64,000 bases of DNA from Neoceratodus forsteri (lineage: Eukaryota; Chordata; Ceratodontiformes; Ceratodontidae). A program made the position numbers and the translations under genes. The notes beneath the pieces are model-generated. The model was not told the origin of the DNA and did no database searches. It saw nothing but the letters and a program-made list of their open reading frames with translations. The DNA lies in NCBI GenBank assembly GCA_016271365.2, contig CM057459.1, positions 821,621,001 to 821,685,000 on the forward strand, in the 5' to 3' direction. Of this stretch, positions 10,561 through 21,350 are shown piece by piece (position 1 is the stretch's first letter; the number at the start of each line of letters is the position of its first letter).

Positions 10561-11135
10561 TATATTGCCAAATCCCTTCTGCTGAGAGCATTCAATTTCA
10601 AGGTCAGAAGGAGGGCTAGTAAGGAAGAAAAGAAGAGCAAGAATAGAGCAGTGGAGGTTAATTTGTATAAGGGAAAGGACAGCCAGGTAAGAAATAGAGT
10701 TGTCTGTGGTGACTGAAGTGAGACAGAGCAACCCTTGTGAGGGTTATCCCAGGTGCAGTTAGGTAGTGGCTTGTGCAGCTGCAGGGGCATTGCCGCAAGT
10801 AGCTCCAATTAAAGAAGAGTTAAAGGAAAAGAAAAAGGTTGAGCTTCTGTAGAGGCAAGCACTGCTACTTACTATCAGCTATGCCCTTGTGATTTGAGGG
10901 AGGTGTTAAGTACTATGCCTAGAAGTGGCACACGGCCATTGTAGCAAGGATGGTTATTAATCAGAGGGAAGCTGCAGCATAAATATTGCCTCTGAAGGAC
11001 AGTCGCCTGACCAGGGCCCTACTTGGACACCACAGCTCAGTTTAGCCCTGAGGTCTGTGTTGCAGATCATTAAAACCCAGGGGAACATTGGAGAAAACTG
11101 GGTGAGGGGGGTGTCACAAATCCCATTCAGTAGAA
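10561..11135. other. No gene seen
   Basis: I recognise no repeat or coding motif here. The minus-strand open frames at 10360-10808 are mostly antisense to the CR1 3' end and continue into sequence without domain signatures. Confidence 0.45.
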
Positions 11136-11440
11136 TTATTTTATTTATTTATTTATTTAAAAGTTTTACCAGGAAAGGCATACTGAGCAGACTACCGCTC
11201 GATTCCAGATGTGTCCTGGGGGGTGTTGGGGATGGGAGGATACATATCAAATACATAATACAAAAATTACACAGAATATATAGATAAATATATACGGGAA
11301 TATATGAGGGAAGGAAGCCACCAGTCATGGGAAGCCAGAGGGACTAAGGGCGTAGAACTGAGTGAGCTGGTAGATTAATGACCTACCTTGGTCTATGTGG
11401 CCAGCCCCGCCAACCCCACAGTAAAGGAAGAGATGTAATA
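11136..11440 (-). mobile_element. L2-like LINE 3'-end fragment
   Basis: Starts with (TTTA)n, followed by AAAGTTTTACCAGGAAAGG, CATACTGAGCAGACTACCGC and a CCTGGG block. The same arrangement occurs at 23965-24250 and at 36505-36760, where it is the 3' end of a minus-strand LINE with reverse transcriptase. The microsatellite is thus the LINE's 3' tail and only the 3' UTR is present here. Confidence 0.72.
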
Positions 11441-12232
11441 TAGGTACAGAAGACAAAAAAAAGGTTAGATCAACATTGCTGTCTGTCACCATTGGAGTTC
11501 AGCTTGTGTATCATTACTAAAGACAGTTCTTCTGCTTTCCTATTCAGTCTTTGAGGCTTCATATCCTGGTTTTACTGCCGAACATCTCCAGAGCACTTTG
11601 ATGACAGTTGAAGCACTTCAACACAGGACTGTTGCTGCTGCTGTGGGACACCATTTAAATGTGGGCTGGTTGATAGACTAGTCTTGTAGCCCTCCTTCAG
11701 AAGCAGCAGAATTTTGTTGTCTGGAGAAGAGACATCAGTGGTGCTCCCCACTGAAGCCCTAGATCCTCTGCTGTGACTTCTATGGGTTTATTTTGGGGGC
11801 AGTGTCTGAAGAGCAAAGGACCCCCCTCCTGCCTTTTTGCTCTTTGATCCTCTCTGTCATTGGTCTGGCGTGGGGACATTGGTTGACAGAGTCATTCTAT
11901 GGTGAGCAGTCTCATTTGGGGATGTCTGAGGGGAGTTTTTTGGTGAATCCAGAGCATTGTGGATGGGCTGACCTGTAAAGGGTTGGGTTAGCGGAACAGC
12001 AATACCACAGGAATGGCTTACAAATCCAGCAATTTCCTGCGGATCGGTAAATTCATGGCTAACCCCATTCCGTTCATTTTGTTCCCTTATAATTTTATGT
12101 TTTAGTTAGGTTTTTCATAATACATACAGGTACACCCTAACCAGTAATTCTGTTCAATTTTGAAAGTAGCAGGGTATCTCATTCTGTAATTTTACCCCTA
12201 CTGATTGAAGCGCTTTCTGCACTACTGTGAAG
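11441..12232. other. No gene seen
   Basis: No recognisable coding or repeat signature. Two overlapping opposite-strand frames near 11700-11980 have no motif support. Confidence 0.4.
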
Positions 12233-12721
12233 TAGAGATGCAGCGAATTTAAATTCTGCCAGCAAAGTGAACGCGAAGTGGGCACTTAGCTTTGCCACTC
12301 CGCGTAGTGCTCTCTCCGCCTTCTCATTACCACTTTGCGTTAAGGCAGAATGGCAATGCGAAGTAAGGTGAAGTCATTGTTTTTAATGGACTTCGCATTC
12401 CTCATTATGCTTCTAAGTGACCCACTTGGTGTTTCAGATTTAGCAGCCCCCCCCACACATCACATGGCTTATAGTACTGTAAGTCACATGCTCTTTAGCT
12501 AGGCAGGAAGAAAGTGAGTCATACAAGCAGACACTTTTACTTTCTCCTGTGTAGACAGAGAGAGAGTAGTGTGTTTTGTGACTGCTGATACTTTGAGATC
12601 AGAGAGGAGGAGATCTAAACTTTTAGACCCAATAGCTTATTTAAAAGCTACATTTTTTTGTCTTTTCTGTACTCTTTTTTTTACTTAATTTGCTCGCTCT
12701 GTAAATTTTATCTTTCTTACA

Positions 12722-13160
12722 GGCTTAAAATACATCCAAGTAATTATTAAAAAAAATTAATGTTGTGATTCGTGACGTGATCGTAAATCATGATTTGTGA
12801 CTGCATTTGTGACCATGATGATGACAAAATGTGAATGCCTACAGCTGTACTTCCCCGCCCCCCCCCCGATGAGGTGTGACACAAAACTCCCCTACTTAAA
12901 AACACTCATTAATGAGTACAATGGTGGGGTGGTGAAGCATGGAGAGATACTACAAAACAGGCTTACTACAAAACAGGCTTACAATACATCCAAGTAACTA
13001 TTAAAAAAGATTAATGTTGTGATTTGTGACGTGATCGTAAATCATGATTTGTGACTGCATTTGTGACCGTCCATGATGATGAAGAACGTGACTTGTATCA
13101 CGAATGACTCATGATAATGGTCCCAACTTAAAAACACATATTAATGAGTACAATGTTCAT
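12722..13160. repeat. Direct duplication of about 250 bp inside the hAT element
   Basis: A segment beginning GGCTTAAAATACATCCAAGT at 12722 and including the GTGACGTGATCGTAAATCAT word recurs 254 bp later beginning at 12976. Both copies end with CTTAAAAACAC and TTAATGAGTACAATG. The copies differ by substitutions and small indels, so this is an internal tandem duplication, not a terminal repeat. Confidence 0.75.
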
Positions 13161-13437
13161 GCAGAATTATGCACCACACCTGTCCAGTACTCTGAAGGGA
13201 AGCCAAAGAAATAACTGTGACTTTAAGTTAGAGATGGAGATTGGGCCCTAAAGAGATGCAAATGCACAGACAGATTGAGATTGCGCTGCACACTGAAGAG
13301 ATGCAGGTGCAAAGGCACAACACCTAATCAGTGCTCACCATCAGAAATTCAAAAATCTGGAAAATAATTCCTTTTCCGGTTGGGGCAGGCCGTGGAGGGG
13401 GGACGTGGGCAGTGTACTGCACTGCTGCAGTAACAGT

Positions 13438-13459
13438 CACTAGTACTAGTACTAGTAAA
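13438..13459. repeat. (ACTAGT)n-type microsatellite
   Basis: Three to four units of TAGTAC are visible at 13438-13459. It is a short simple repeat within the hAT interior. Confidence 0.7.
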
Positions 13460-14379
13460 GATACCACAAAGAATTACAAAAATTACACAGCTGCAGTGGA
13501 TAGCATAGCAGGTTCACATTGCTAAAATTATGTGGCACCGTAAAAGGTGTCTGATTTGATGACACGCGTCACACGCATACTCACACACACACTAAGTAAT
13601 GCGTAGCAAATTAAAAACTTCAGTTAATATAACCACATATTTTAAACAAACTAAAATTATGCACTGCTGCACCACAACAATCAGCCAAAAAATGGCAAGA
13701 ATTATTGAAAATATTACTGTGTGTACATTAACAAAGTCATACAAGAAAAATATCACCAAAACAGAAAGCACTGTCTTTTCTCCAAATTAATCTACCTACA
13801 CCACAGATACGCCCCTACCCCAAAGCACACTTCCACTCTCTCTCAGTACACAGACTGAATATTGTACATTAACATTCAAAATCCACACACAAACAATAAA
13901 CGCTCGATGATATAAGCACAGGAGGGTCTCCTATAATTGATGAACTAACATTTCAGCAAAACAAATGACCCCAAAAGGCTTTTTTAACAGCTTTTAGAAG
14001 GTATGAATCACAGCACTCTCAGAGCAGATTGTCTCCTACAGTTTCATACACACACTACACCAAACTGAGGCTGTGCAGAACAATTTAGAGCCCATGTGAC
14101 CTGAAATCCAATGAATCACTGGAAAATTTGCCTTTGGAGCTTACAAACAAGGTGAAGTGAGGTGGAGTACATTGTTTTCAATGTACTTAGCCTTAAGAAT
14201 CGGTGGAGTAGTGGTTTGAAGGTGGAGGTAATCGCAAAATCATTATTTTAATGGGCTTCACCTTACCCATTATAACATGAAGTACTCGTCTGCATTATGG
14301 AGCACTCCGTAAAACCGACTTCAATCTGTGGATCTTCGCGGAGCGAATTGGGGCCACTTTGCCCACCACTACTGTGAAG

Positions 14380-14899
14380 GTAACCCTTCCACAATTTAAT
14401 TTAGCAGAGTAGTCCTGGAAAAGGGATATAATGGTGTCCTTGCCACAGTAGAGGTCCCCTTTCCCTGGCCAGTCTAAGAACTGTTTCTTTAATGGAATAC
14501 CACAAAAACATCACCAGAATGGGTCAGAGTATTTTTCCTGATTTAGGATGGGGATGCCAAAGTCCTATGAGCTCACTGTATTTACTGTATTCACTGTCTC
14601 TCATCTATCCCCTACCACCCTGCCTGTACCCTATCTTGCCTCGCCTACCACACACTCCCTTCTACCTTGTTACACTGTTTTTTTTTTCTTTTTTAACTCA
14701 CTGTCTGTCTTGTTACTTATGGCTTTGTATGTAATATACCATTACCTAACAATTGTCCTCATTAGTACTTCCAGCTACTGTTACTAGACTCATTATACAC
14801 CACTAAGGAATTGAACCACTGTTTCCAAACTGTTCTCCACTTATGACTACATTTAACTATTGTTTCTCTGTATTGTATAATATTACTGAGGTGTTATGT
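14380..14899. other. Possible LINE 3' UTR, otherwise no gene
   Basis: Pyrimidine-rich sequence preceding a recognised L2 3' terminus. It may be the 3' UTR of that element, but no coding block is seen to support this. Confidence 0.35.
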
Positions 14900-15013
14900 T
14901 GTGACTGTTCATATACTGTATATCCTGTGTTCCTGTGCTAACCAGGTCCATCTTGTAAATGAGCTATGCTCAATGGTGTTCGCCTGGATAGATAAAGGTT
15001 TGATTGATTGATT
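14900..15013 (+). mobile_element. L2-like LINE 3' terminus with stem-loop and tail
   Basis: Contains CCAGGTCCATCTTGTAAATG, then ATGCTCAATGGTGTTCGCC and TGGATAGATAAAGG, then a (TGAT)n tail. Paired CCAGG/CCTGG stems followed by an ATAAAGG-type microsatellite tail are the classic 3' end of L2-clade LINEs. This is a plus-strand 3' fragment and a different subfamily from the TTTACCAGGAAAGG type. Confidence 0.72.
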
Positions 15014-15024
15014 TATATATATTT

Positions 15025-15433
15025 AGCAGTCTGGACAGGAGCTGATGAACAAAATCAACCGTATTTCTGCCTTCTGCCCTCTCAAGCACTTCAATTATTT
15101 TGATATTGTTCATATGCCTCCAGTACTCTAGGTCATCTATTTTATCTCAAAGCTGGGCGAGTTCACCTTTGAGCATTTGGATCTCTGTCTCCTGAACATC
15201 CCCTCACCTGTCTAGGTGCCTCAAAGTATTTTCATTATCAGACACTCTTCTGGTCCATTTTGTGCTGCAAAAAGTCCATTGAGGCTTCAACTCCATCCAT
15301 TTCTTGAAGGATTTTAGATAGCATGAGTGCTATATTAGCTTTATTGGTGGCCGGTACAGTGTCTGAAGTGGCAGTGACTGTCTCATCAGTGGTGCAAACT
15401 TCACCTGATGAATTTGAGTTGAAAAATAACAAA
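15025..15433 (-). pseudogene. L1-type ORF1 protein fragment
   Basis: The minus strand reads, in a frame with a few stops, SLDF/FLQHKMDQKSV followed by a stop, DNENTLRHLDR, ETEIQMLKGELAQL, KIDDLEYWRHMNNIKII and EVLERAEGRNTVDFVHQLL. This is the pattern of L1-clade ORF1 proteins: a heptad coiled coil, then the D-L-E-x-x-x-R-x-N-N-I start of the RRM-like domain. The first part (MLFFNSNSSGEV to KILQEMDGVEASMD) is the N-terminal side of the coiled coil. No other L1 part is certain in the window. Confidence 0.65.
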
Positions 15434-15840
15434 TTTCATTTGTGAAATAATATACTTTATTTCAGTGAAAAAGGAAAACAAATTCTGTCATTTAAAAACT
15501 CCTGATCTGTGGTTTGGATTGTATGTGAAAATAGATGTTACTGCCCAAGGTAGAGACCGAGCAAACAGTGCGTCCATCTTGTTAGCGTTCCAACCGGAAG
15601 TCTCTGTGCAGCATCCCTGTCACGGCCATGGTCTGATGAATCATGGACAGCTATGGGATACACACCACATGTCAGCCATTCCTGGAGCAAAATGTAGGGT
15701 TACAGCGGATGTGCCAGGGCTATTAATAAATGTCCTCCTTCTGGATGGCAAGAAAGAACATGAGCAGGCACTGAGGGCAAGGCTATGTATACAGGTATTC
15801 CAATCATAGCTGGACACACACCAATGTTATATCTGACATA

Positions 15841-16747
15841 CATTGTCTCAATAGATTCCATTTGGACCTTGCCACAATGACACCATTGAGTTATATGGAC
15901 TATGCCCAATTTGCCCCATGCACCTGTCAGTCGATGGCAATATTAGTCTAGACAAAGGTGCTATGTGCACTGGTGTACCATGCCACTGAGTCCTTCCAGA
16001 GGGTGGTGGGGGATGTCATCAGTATTAGTCAGTCCTCTGTGTCCAAGGCAATGCACCAGGTCCCCGATGCCCTGCTTCTGCAAGTGCATGAGCACATGAC
16101 ATTCCGCACCAGACAGGCTAAGATATGGTCCAGGAAGAAGTCATTCTATGGCATGCATATCATGCCCAGGGTAATGGGGGCCACTGACTGTATGCATGTG
16201 GTGATCCTGGCACTAGCCATGGAGGAGAAGGCATACCTTAACCTCACAGGATATAATAGCATCCACTGCCAGGTAGTCTGTGATTCTGTGGGTATCATCA
16301 CTAATTTGTGTGCCAGTTACCCAACGTCATGCCTCATTGCCTATATCTTCGATGGGTCCAGGCCCGGAAGCCCTCCTTCTTGCTAGCTGATGCTGGATTG
16401 GATGATTGATAGCTGAGTATCTGTACACCACACAGATGGTTTACAGGTGGATGCCATACAGCTGCACAGTACTAATTCTGTCACTTACCCACTGCATAGG
16501 TGACAGCTGATACAGTATCCACTATATGCTATATGTGATGATTCCACACCTGGAGACATATGGTGCAGCAGAGGAGGCATACAGTGAGGCACACAGGAAG
16601 ACATGGTCAGTGTTCAAGAGGACAATAGGGCTACAAAAGTTGTGGTTCTACTGCCTGGATGTGACAGCTGGAATGATGATGCTTAACCCAGGAAAGGCAT
16701 GCAAAATGTTCACAGCATGTGCCATGCTGCAAAACATAATTGTGTGA
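15841..16747 (+). pseudogene. Harbinger (HARBI1-like) transposase, inactivated
   Basis: Reading from 15841 the frame gives RFHLDLATMTPLSYM, a stop near 15949, then from 15958 ATESFQRVVGDVISISQSSV (helix-turn-helix-like), MGATDCMHV with the first catalytic aspartate, and GYNSIHCQVVCDSVGIITN. A broken stretch follows (16389-16525), then from 16526 EEAYSEAHRKTWSVFKRTIG and ACKMFTACAMLQNI. In HARBI1 relatives the second aspartate sits in a block like SCHDAYIF, but here it reads SCLIAYIF. The third acidic residue sits in VVERTIG, but here it reads VFKRTIG. Two of three catalytic residues are therefore lost, besides stops and frameshifts. Confidence 0.85.
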
Positions 16748-16959
16748 TGTCACTTACCCACTCTACAGGATGGACATGGGGATGCTCCACCTGGTGACAA
16801 AGGATGGTAGGCACTCCAAGGTCAACGTGCAGATTCACTGTCTGGATAGGCGTCATGGCATGGACTTGTGAAGGGGATATTCTGTCGCTAAGGTGGGAGG
16901 GTAGGTAGGTGAAGCACTGAAGATGAACCATCCTGAGTGCCACACCACCCACGGTAAAG

Positions 16960-17145
16960 GGAGGCCTATGGGCGTATGTGCTTGGGAGGCAAACATGCAT
17001 TTGGGTGGTACAGGTGCTTTTGCGTGATATATGTGCGTGGTGGGATATACAGTATGTGCTTGTGTGGGATATTCGTGCTTGGAGGGAGATACAGTATCTG
17101 CTTGGGAGGCCATCAATACATATGCTTGGAGGTGGTAGGCATCAC
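16960..17145. repeat. Degenerate short tandem repeats between the Harbinger genes
   Basis: Variants of GTGCTTGGGAGG and TACAGTATGTGCTTG recur at irregular spacing of about 30-45 bases. They fill the interval between the two convergent genes and partly overlap the last codons of the minus-strand frame. No function is evident. Confidence 0.5.
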
Positions 17146-17199
17146 TTTTTCTAACCCAGTTGCTGCCCTCTGTGTGTGGAGGCACATATGCCCAGATGA

Positions 17200-18620
17200 T
17201 GTACTTTGTCTGTAACCTTCCCCTGGCACTGCCACATGTGCTTGTGCATGTCTGTGATGCTGATGTCATGTGGTTGTCCTCCTGTCCTTTGAGGTTGCTG
17301 GGGACTGCAGGTGTATGTGGCATGGGGCCCTTCCATATTGCCTTCTCTACTGGAGTGTTGTCTGTACCAGCTCTGGCTAGAATGTTGTCTGCTATTCTTT
17401 CGAAGGCATCCCCAATGAGGTTGATTCTTTCTTGCTGCATGCCCCTCACCTCTGGAGTTATCTCCCTGAGCTGCTTGGTGTTCTCCTGCAGGGCATGTAG
17501 CCTGTCCAGTTCAGCTGCTGTCTCTCAGGATAATAAGTGCAGAGTATACCCCTCCTCACTGCTCTACATGTGGGATTAGTGGAAGGGACCTTGTCCTCAC
17601 TCTTCCCAGGATGCTGTGTGTTCCCTTGCTGCCTTCATGTGTTCTGCCATCTGCACAGATGGGAAGCTGGGCTGTCTCAGTTGTCTGCTTGATAGTACTG
17701 GCAGGCAGTGGCTGCATGCTCCACCATGTCTGGCTGCCAGCAGGGTTCCACAATGCTCTGAAGACTAGGCCCTGGTGGCTATCCAGAGTATGGCTGTGGA
17801 TTGGGATCATGCCTGTGTATAGGGGGTTAGAGACTGTCTCTGTTAGGACTGTCCAACTCCTCCTTGGCCTCCTGCATGTCCATTTCCTGGACCAGGTCCA
17901 CATCCAGTTCTACCGGCATACCTTCCTTCTCTGTCATGTGCATTGGGCTACTGCTGTGTACTTAGGGTTGGAGACAAGCCATGTGTTACAGGCAGTTGCA
18001 TAGCTGTAGACATAACAAGGGTGAGTTGCGGGCAGCCGTGGGCACAATCTGCCTGAGCTGTCTTCCTGATCTAGACCACCAGTGCCAGTCTCTGGGCATT
18101 GATCCATGTATGCAGGTGTCACTGCCTCCAAACTGGGTGTGTATCTCATCACAGGGTCTTTAGGGCATGACACAGGATAGTTAGCATGCTTATGCTGTCC
18201 TGGCCCCTTCCTCTCAGCCAGTCACTGCAGTGTACTACATACTTGTCACTATATCCATGCCCTCCTCCTCACAATATAGGGACATCTCTGTGTGGGTCTC
18301 TGTCACCATCCTCTTGATCAGATATAGAATGTCCTCCTGTGTGGACGACCACCACTCATGGCGGTTTGTGAGTGCTTGACAGCCACCATCTTGTTCTTGA
18401 TGGTGGACTGGAGATCGTGCCACTTGCTTTTAATAATAGCCAGTGTGCATGCCTCTGGCCTGGCATCATTCACAGCAGCCTGGATATTCAGTCACAGCCT
18501 GGCTTTAGTCTTCAGTGGTGCATTCAGGGAATGTGAACCCATAAAGAATGCCACAGTGCTTCCTTATGTACACAACCATGCCTTTCACCAGTCAACTGGA
18601 GAAATTCTAGTACCACGCTT
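17200..18620 (-). pseudogene. Harbinger Myb/SANT-like accessory protein, inactivated
   Basis: On the minus strand, reading from about 18600, one finds KGMVVYIRKHCGILYGF and a shift. Then come NIQAAVNDARPEACTLA and IIKSKWHDLQSTIKNKMVAV, then SQTAMSGGRPHRR. The KWxDLxxxxKxKxA pattern is that of the trihelix Myb/SANT-like domain in Harbinger-encoded and NAIF1-type proteins. An acidic middle part (PVELDVDLVQEMDMQEAKEE, about 17830-17935) and a C-terminal part with KQLREITPEVRGMQQERINL and IGDAFERIADNILA (about 17370-17480) follow, as in the family. Multiple frameshifts and stops separate the parts. Confidence 0.72.
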
Positions 18621-19084
18621 GCCCATTCCCTGTGTCTCTGGTCTCCAAATCCTTGTGTCTCTGTCTGTCCACACTCTGTGCCTTCAGTGACCAGTAGTTT
18701 CCCAGGTACCAGGGCAGTGCCTTTCCTCTGCCATCCTCCAACACAACCTGTCTCCCAGCATCCATGCTGATATGTACTTCTGTGGATGCACACTATGTGC
18801 TGGCAGGGTGGTGTGGATATTCACATATGGCATGGTCAAGGGTCATTGCCATACAGTGTAGGCCTACCCTGGGTTGGGTCTGCTCTGCTTGGCCCTGCAT
18901 GTGTCTGTATGCCACACCTATGCCTCCACCTGCCTGTGCACATGTTTGTGCATAGCACATATTTTCACCTGCCTATGTGGTAGGTAGGTGAGTGCAACTG
19001 TTATGTCACATATGGGTGTACTTCATGCACATTCATGCATACACCCCATTGATAGGTAATACATGCCCTGAGGACATGAGGATG

Positions 19085-19348
19085 TCAGTTACTGAATGAG
19101 AGATTTTCCTGAGGGGAAACATATCCAGAGGGATCTTCTCCAAGGCACTGATGGTCCTGGGGCTTCTCAGGGGTGACAGTGGCATCAGTTACACAAGCTA
19201 ACATGTTCTGAGATTCTGCTGGAAGAGGAAGGGTTTTATCTTTGTGGCAAGTAAAAGGGCATTCTGGGATGACAAGTAATGCCTGCATGCTCAGGATGTT
19301 CTGCAGCTGTGACCCAAGGGAAGGAGTACTGGTCTTGTCAAGGGACAT
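19085..19348 (-). other. Unrecognised 87-codon frame, possible L1 ORF1 N-terminal remnant
   Basis: The minus strand has an open frame with MSLDKTSTPSLGSQLQNIL and TDATVTPEKPQDHQCL. I do not recognise a domain. Because an L1 ORF1 relic in the same orientation lies on the other side of the Harbinger transposon, this may be its upstream part, but that is a guess from position only. Confidence 0.2.
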
Positions 19349-19742
19349 GAAGTCTGGGGGATTAAAATGAATGAATACGGCTTTGGGAAATGCCTAGTTC
19401 AAGGGACATCTGTTGTAGGAGTTAGATGCATGTTATTCACCAAGAAATGGATAGCCAAGTTCAGTAACACAACAGTAGTAGACAGCCCATTTGAAGTAAG
19501 GAAGCTCAGTGTAAACAGTCCCAAACTGAATTCGGGTTTCAGAATCACACCGCGTAAAACTAACTACCCAGAGAGCTTGATGCACTTGCAAGACTAGGAC
19601 TTACAGGTATCTGTAAAGATTTAGTGGGGGAAGAAAAAGTAGGGGACACCACGAAGCAGGAATTCTTTATATTCCAGTGGGAGAGGTCTGATAAGAAAAG
19701 GAGTAGGTAACTCTTTTTAAGAGAATGTGTCACAGAATAAGA

Positions 19743-21010
19743 GGACATAGAAACATAGAATTTGTTGGCAGATAATGAGCACTTGGCCCACCTAGTCTGC
19801 CCAGTGTGTACTTTCCTATACTGTAACTGCAGACTCTGCTTGATTTTTCGTGACACCCCCCCCCACACACACACACACAGTTTTTGAACTAAGATACAAT
19901 TATGCCAGTCCCATGCATGCTTGAAGCCTACTACTGTTTTACTTCCACTACATCCACTGTAGACCATTCCAGGCATTCACCACTGTTTCAGTGAACAAGT
20001 ACCTCATCACATTCTTCCTAAATGCCCCCCCAAGCTTCTTTGCATGCTTTCTTGTCCTGGTGTGCCTTTTCCTCTGAAAAATACTTCCCTCATGGACCTT
20101 GTTCTCCCCTGTCAGGTATTTATAGGTCTCTGTCATGTCCCCCCATCTTTTTTCTTCAAGGGTCCTCCTCTTTTCTTCAAGGGTGTACATTTTGAGATCC
20201 CTCAGTCTCTCCTCATAGGGTTTTTGATGTAGTATTGCATCATTTTAGTTACCCTCCTCTGGACAGCCTTCACCCTGTCTATGTCCTTCCTGAGTTTAGT
20301 CTTCAGAAATGGACACAGTACTCTAAGTGTAGTCTAACCAATGCCCAATACAGTGGCAACACCACCACCTTCCATCTGCTGCTGATTCCTTCCCTACACA
20401 CCCCAGCATCCCATTGGATTTGCCTACTGCCTTGTCACACTGCCCTTCCACCTTGAGATCATAAGATATGATAACCACCTAGGTCTCTCTCATGCTTTGT
20501 GATTGACTAGAACCCCCCCATTTTATAATTGCCTCTGGGTTTCAATGATTTGTTACACTGTTGTATTGAAACCCATCTTCCATACTCTCAATAACGCCCT
20601 CCAGTTTATACACTGCCCCTGGGTTTTTGTGCCATAGGTGCATGATTTTGCCTCTTTTTTGCATTGAAACCTAGATGCCATACCCTTGACCAATCTTCGA
20701 GTTTTCTCTACTCTTTTTCTGCACCCCTTCCAAATTATCTACATTATTACAGATGTTGATGTCATCTGCAAAGAGGCATACTATCCACTGCAGTTCTTCT
20801 GCAATGTCACTTGTGCAGACATTGAAAAGTACTGGACTTAGCATTGAGCCTTGAGGTACCCCTCTGGTCACTCCCCCCCTCATTAGAATGAGTGCCATTT
20901 ACCACCACCCTCTGTTGCCTATTCATTGGCCAGTTCCTTACCCAGTTAACCACCTTGGGCCCCCCCCCCAAACTTTCCAGTTTCCTTATAAGCCTTCTAT
21001 GTGATATGGC
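19743..21010 (-). mobile_element. CR1-type LINE, minus strand, 5'-truncated
   Basis: Starts at its 3' end with the octamer tail (GACATAGAAACATAGAAT) and the CACTTGGCCCACCTAGTCTG segment. The C-terminal region of ORF2 (KYLTGENKVHEGSIFQRKR and VMRYLFTETVVNAWNGL, 19948-20190) and then the reverse transcriptase up to about 21010 follow. It is truncated within the reverse transcriptase. A (CA)n and C-rich tract sits at 19857-19880 inside its 3' UTR. Confidence 0.88.
20671..21010 (-). pseudogene. CR1 reverse transcriptase fragment
   Basis: Blocks are RRLIRKLESLGGGPKVVNWV (20990-20930), QQRVVVNGTHSNE, GVPQGSMLSPVLFNV and VCLFADDINICNNVD (around 20760). The ADD active site is kept. A frame change lies near 20870. 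Confidence 0.85.
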
Positions 21011-21079
21011 CCCTTGCTGAAATATGTGTGTTGTGTACATGCAGAATGCATGCCACATGCTTAATTGTGCAATGTTTAC

Positions 21080-21350
21080 ATGTGGTTCGCATACACAAAG
21101 TGAACCTAAGTGAACCAAGTCTAAAAAGCAAATCTGGTTAGCATGCTGCATGCTTGACATGTGTGCAGCACGTAAGCTGGTATGAACATCTTCTAAAAAT
21201 CACATCAGGTTCGTATGTTGCACGCTTGACATGAGTGTAGCAGGTAGCTGGTGTGAACATCATTTAAAAATCACATCAGGTTCACATGTTGCATGCTTGC
21301 AATGTGTGAAGCAACTTAGCTGGTGCAACTGTCATCTAAAAATACACACC
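21080..21350. repeat. 70-73-bp minisatellite
   Basis: Units beginning GGTTAGCATGCTGCATGC (21136), GGTTCGTATGTTGCACGC (21209) and GGTTCACATGTTGCATGC (21279) are spaced 73 and 70 bp. Each carries an AGCTGGT word and a CTAAAAAT or TTAAAAAT word, and a partial unit precedes at about 21083. Related words occur near 24560-24710 and 27100-27150, so the repeat belongs to a dispersed family. Confidence 0.72.

Larger units (their letters stand above)
12233..14371. mobile_element. hAT-like DNA transposon, non-autonomous
   Basis: The ends are TAGAGATGCAGCGAATTTAA (12233 on) and, as reverse complement of the right end, TAGTGGTGGGCAAAGTGGCC (from 14371 inward). Both are typical hAT-style termini. CTGTGAAG flanks both sides (12225-12232 and 14372-14379), an 8-bp target duplication as hAT elements make. 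Sub-terminal regions also correspond in reverse, such as GTAAGGTGAAG near 12365 against the strand complementary to about 14255-14270. No transposase is visible in the 2.1 kb, so it is non-autonomous or gutted. Confidence 0.72.
15440..19080. mobile_element. PIF/Harbinger DNA transposon with two convergent genes
   Basis: A decayed Harbinger-type transposon is inferred from its two signature genes. These are a HARBI1-like DDE transposase on the plus strand (15841-16747) and a Myb/SANT-like protein on the minus strand (about 17200-18620), which face each other tail to tail. This two-gene arrangement is diagnostic of the superfamily, where the Myb-like protein helps the transposase bind and enter the nucleus. 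I could not fix the terminal inverted repeats or the 3-bp target duplication, so the outer limits are approximate. They are set by the flanking L1-like sequence and by the frame on the other side. Confidence 0.7.

Noticed and set aside
18358..18690. 110-codon plus-strand frame
   Set aside because: It is antisense to the Harbinger Myb-like gene, whose KWxDL pattern is read on the minus strand.
21080..21350. Possible CRISPR-like array
   Set aside because: Units are contiguous, diverged and 70 bp long without unique spacers, and the window is vertebrate. It is a minisatellite.
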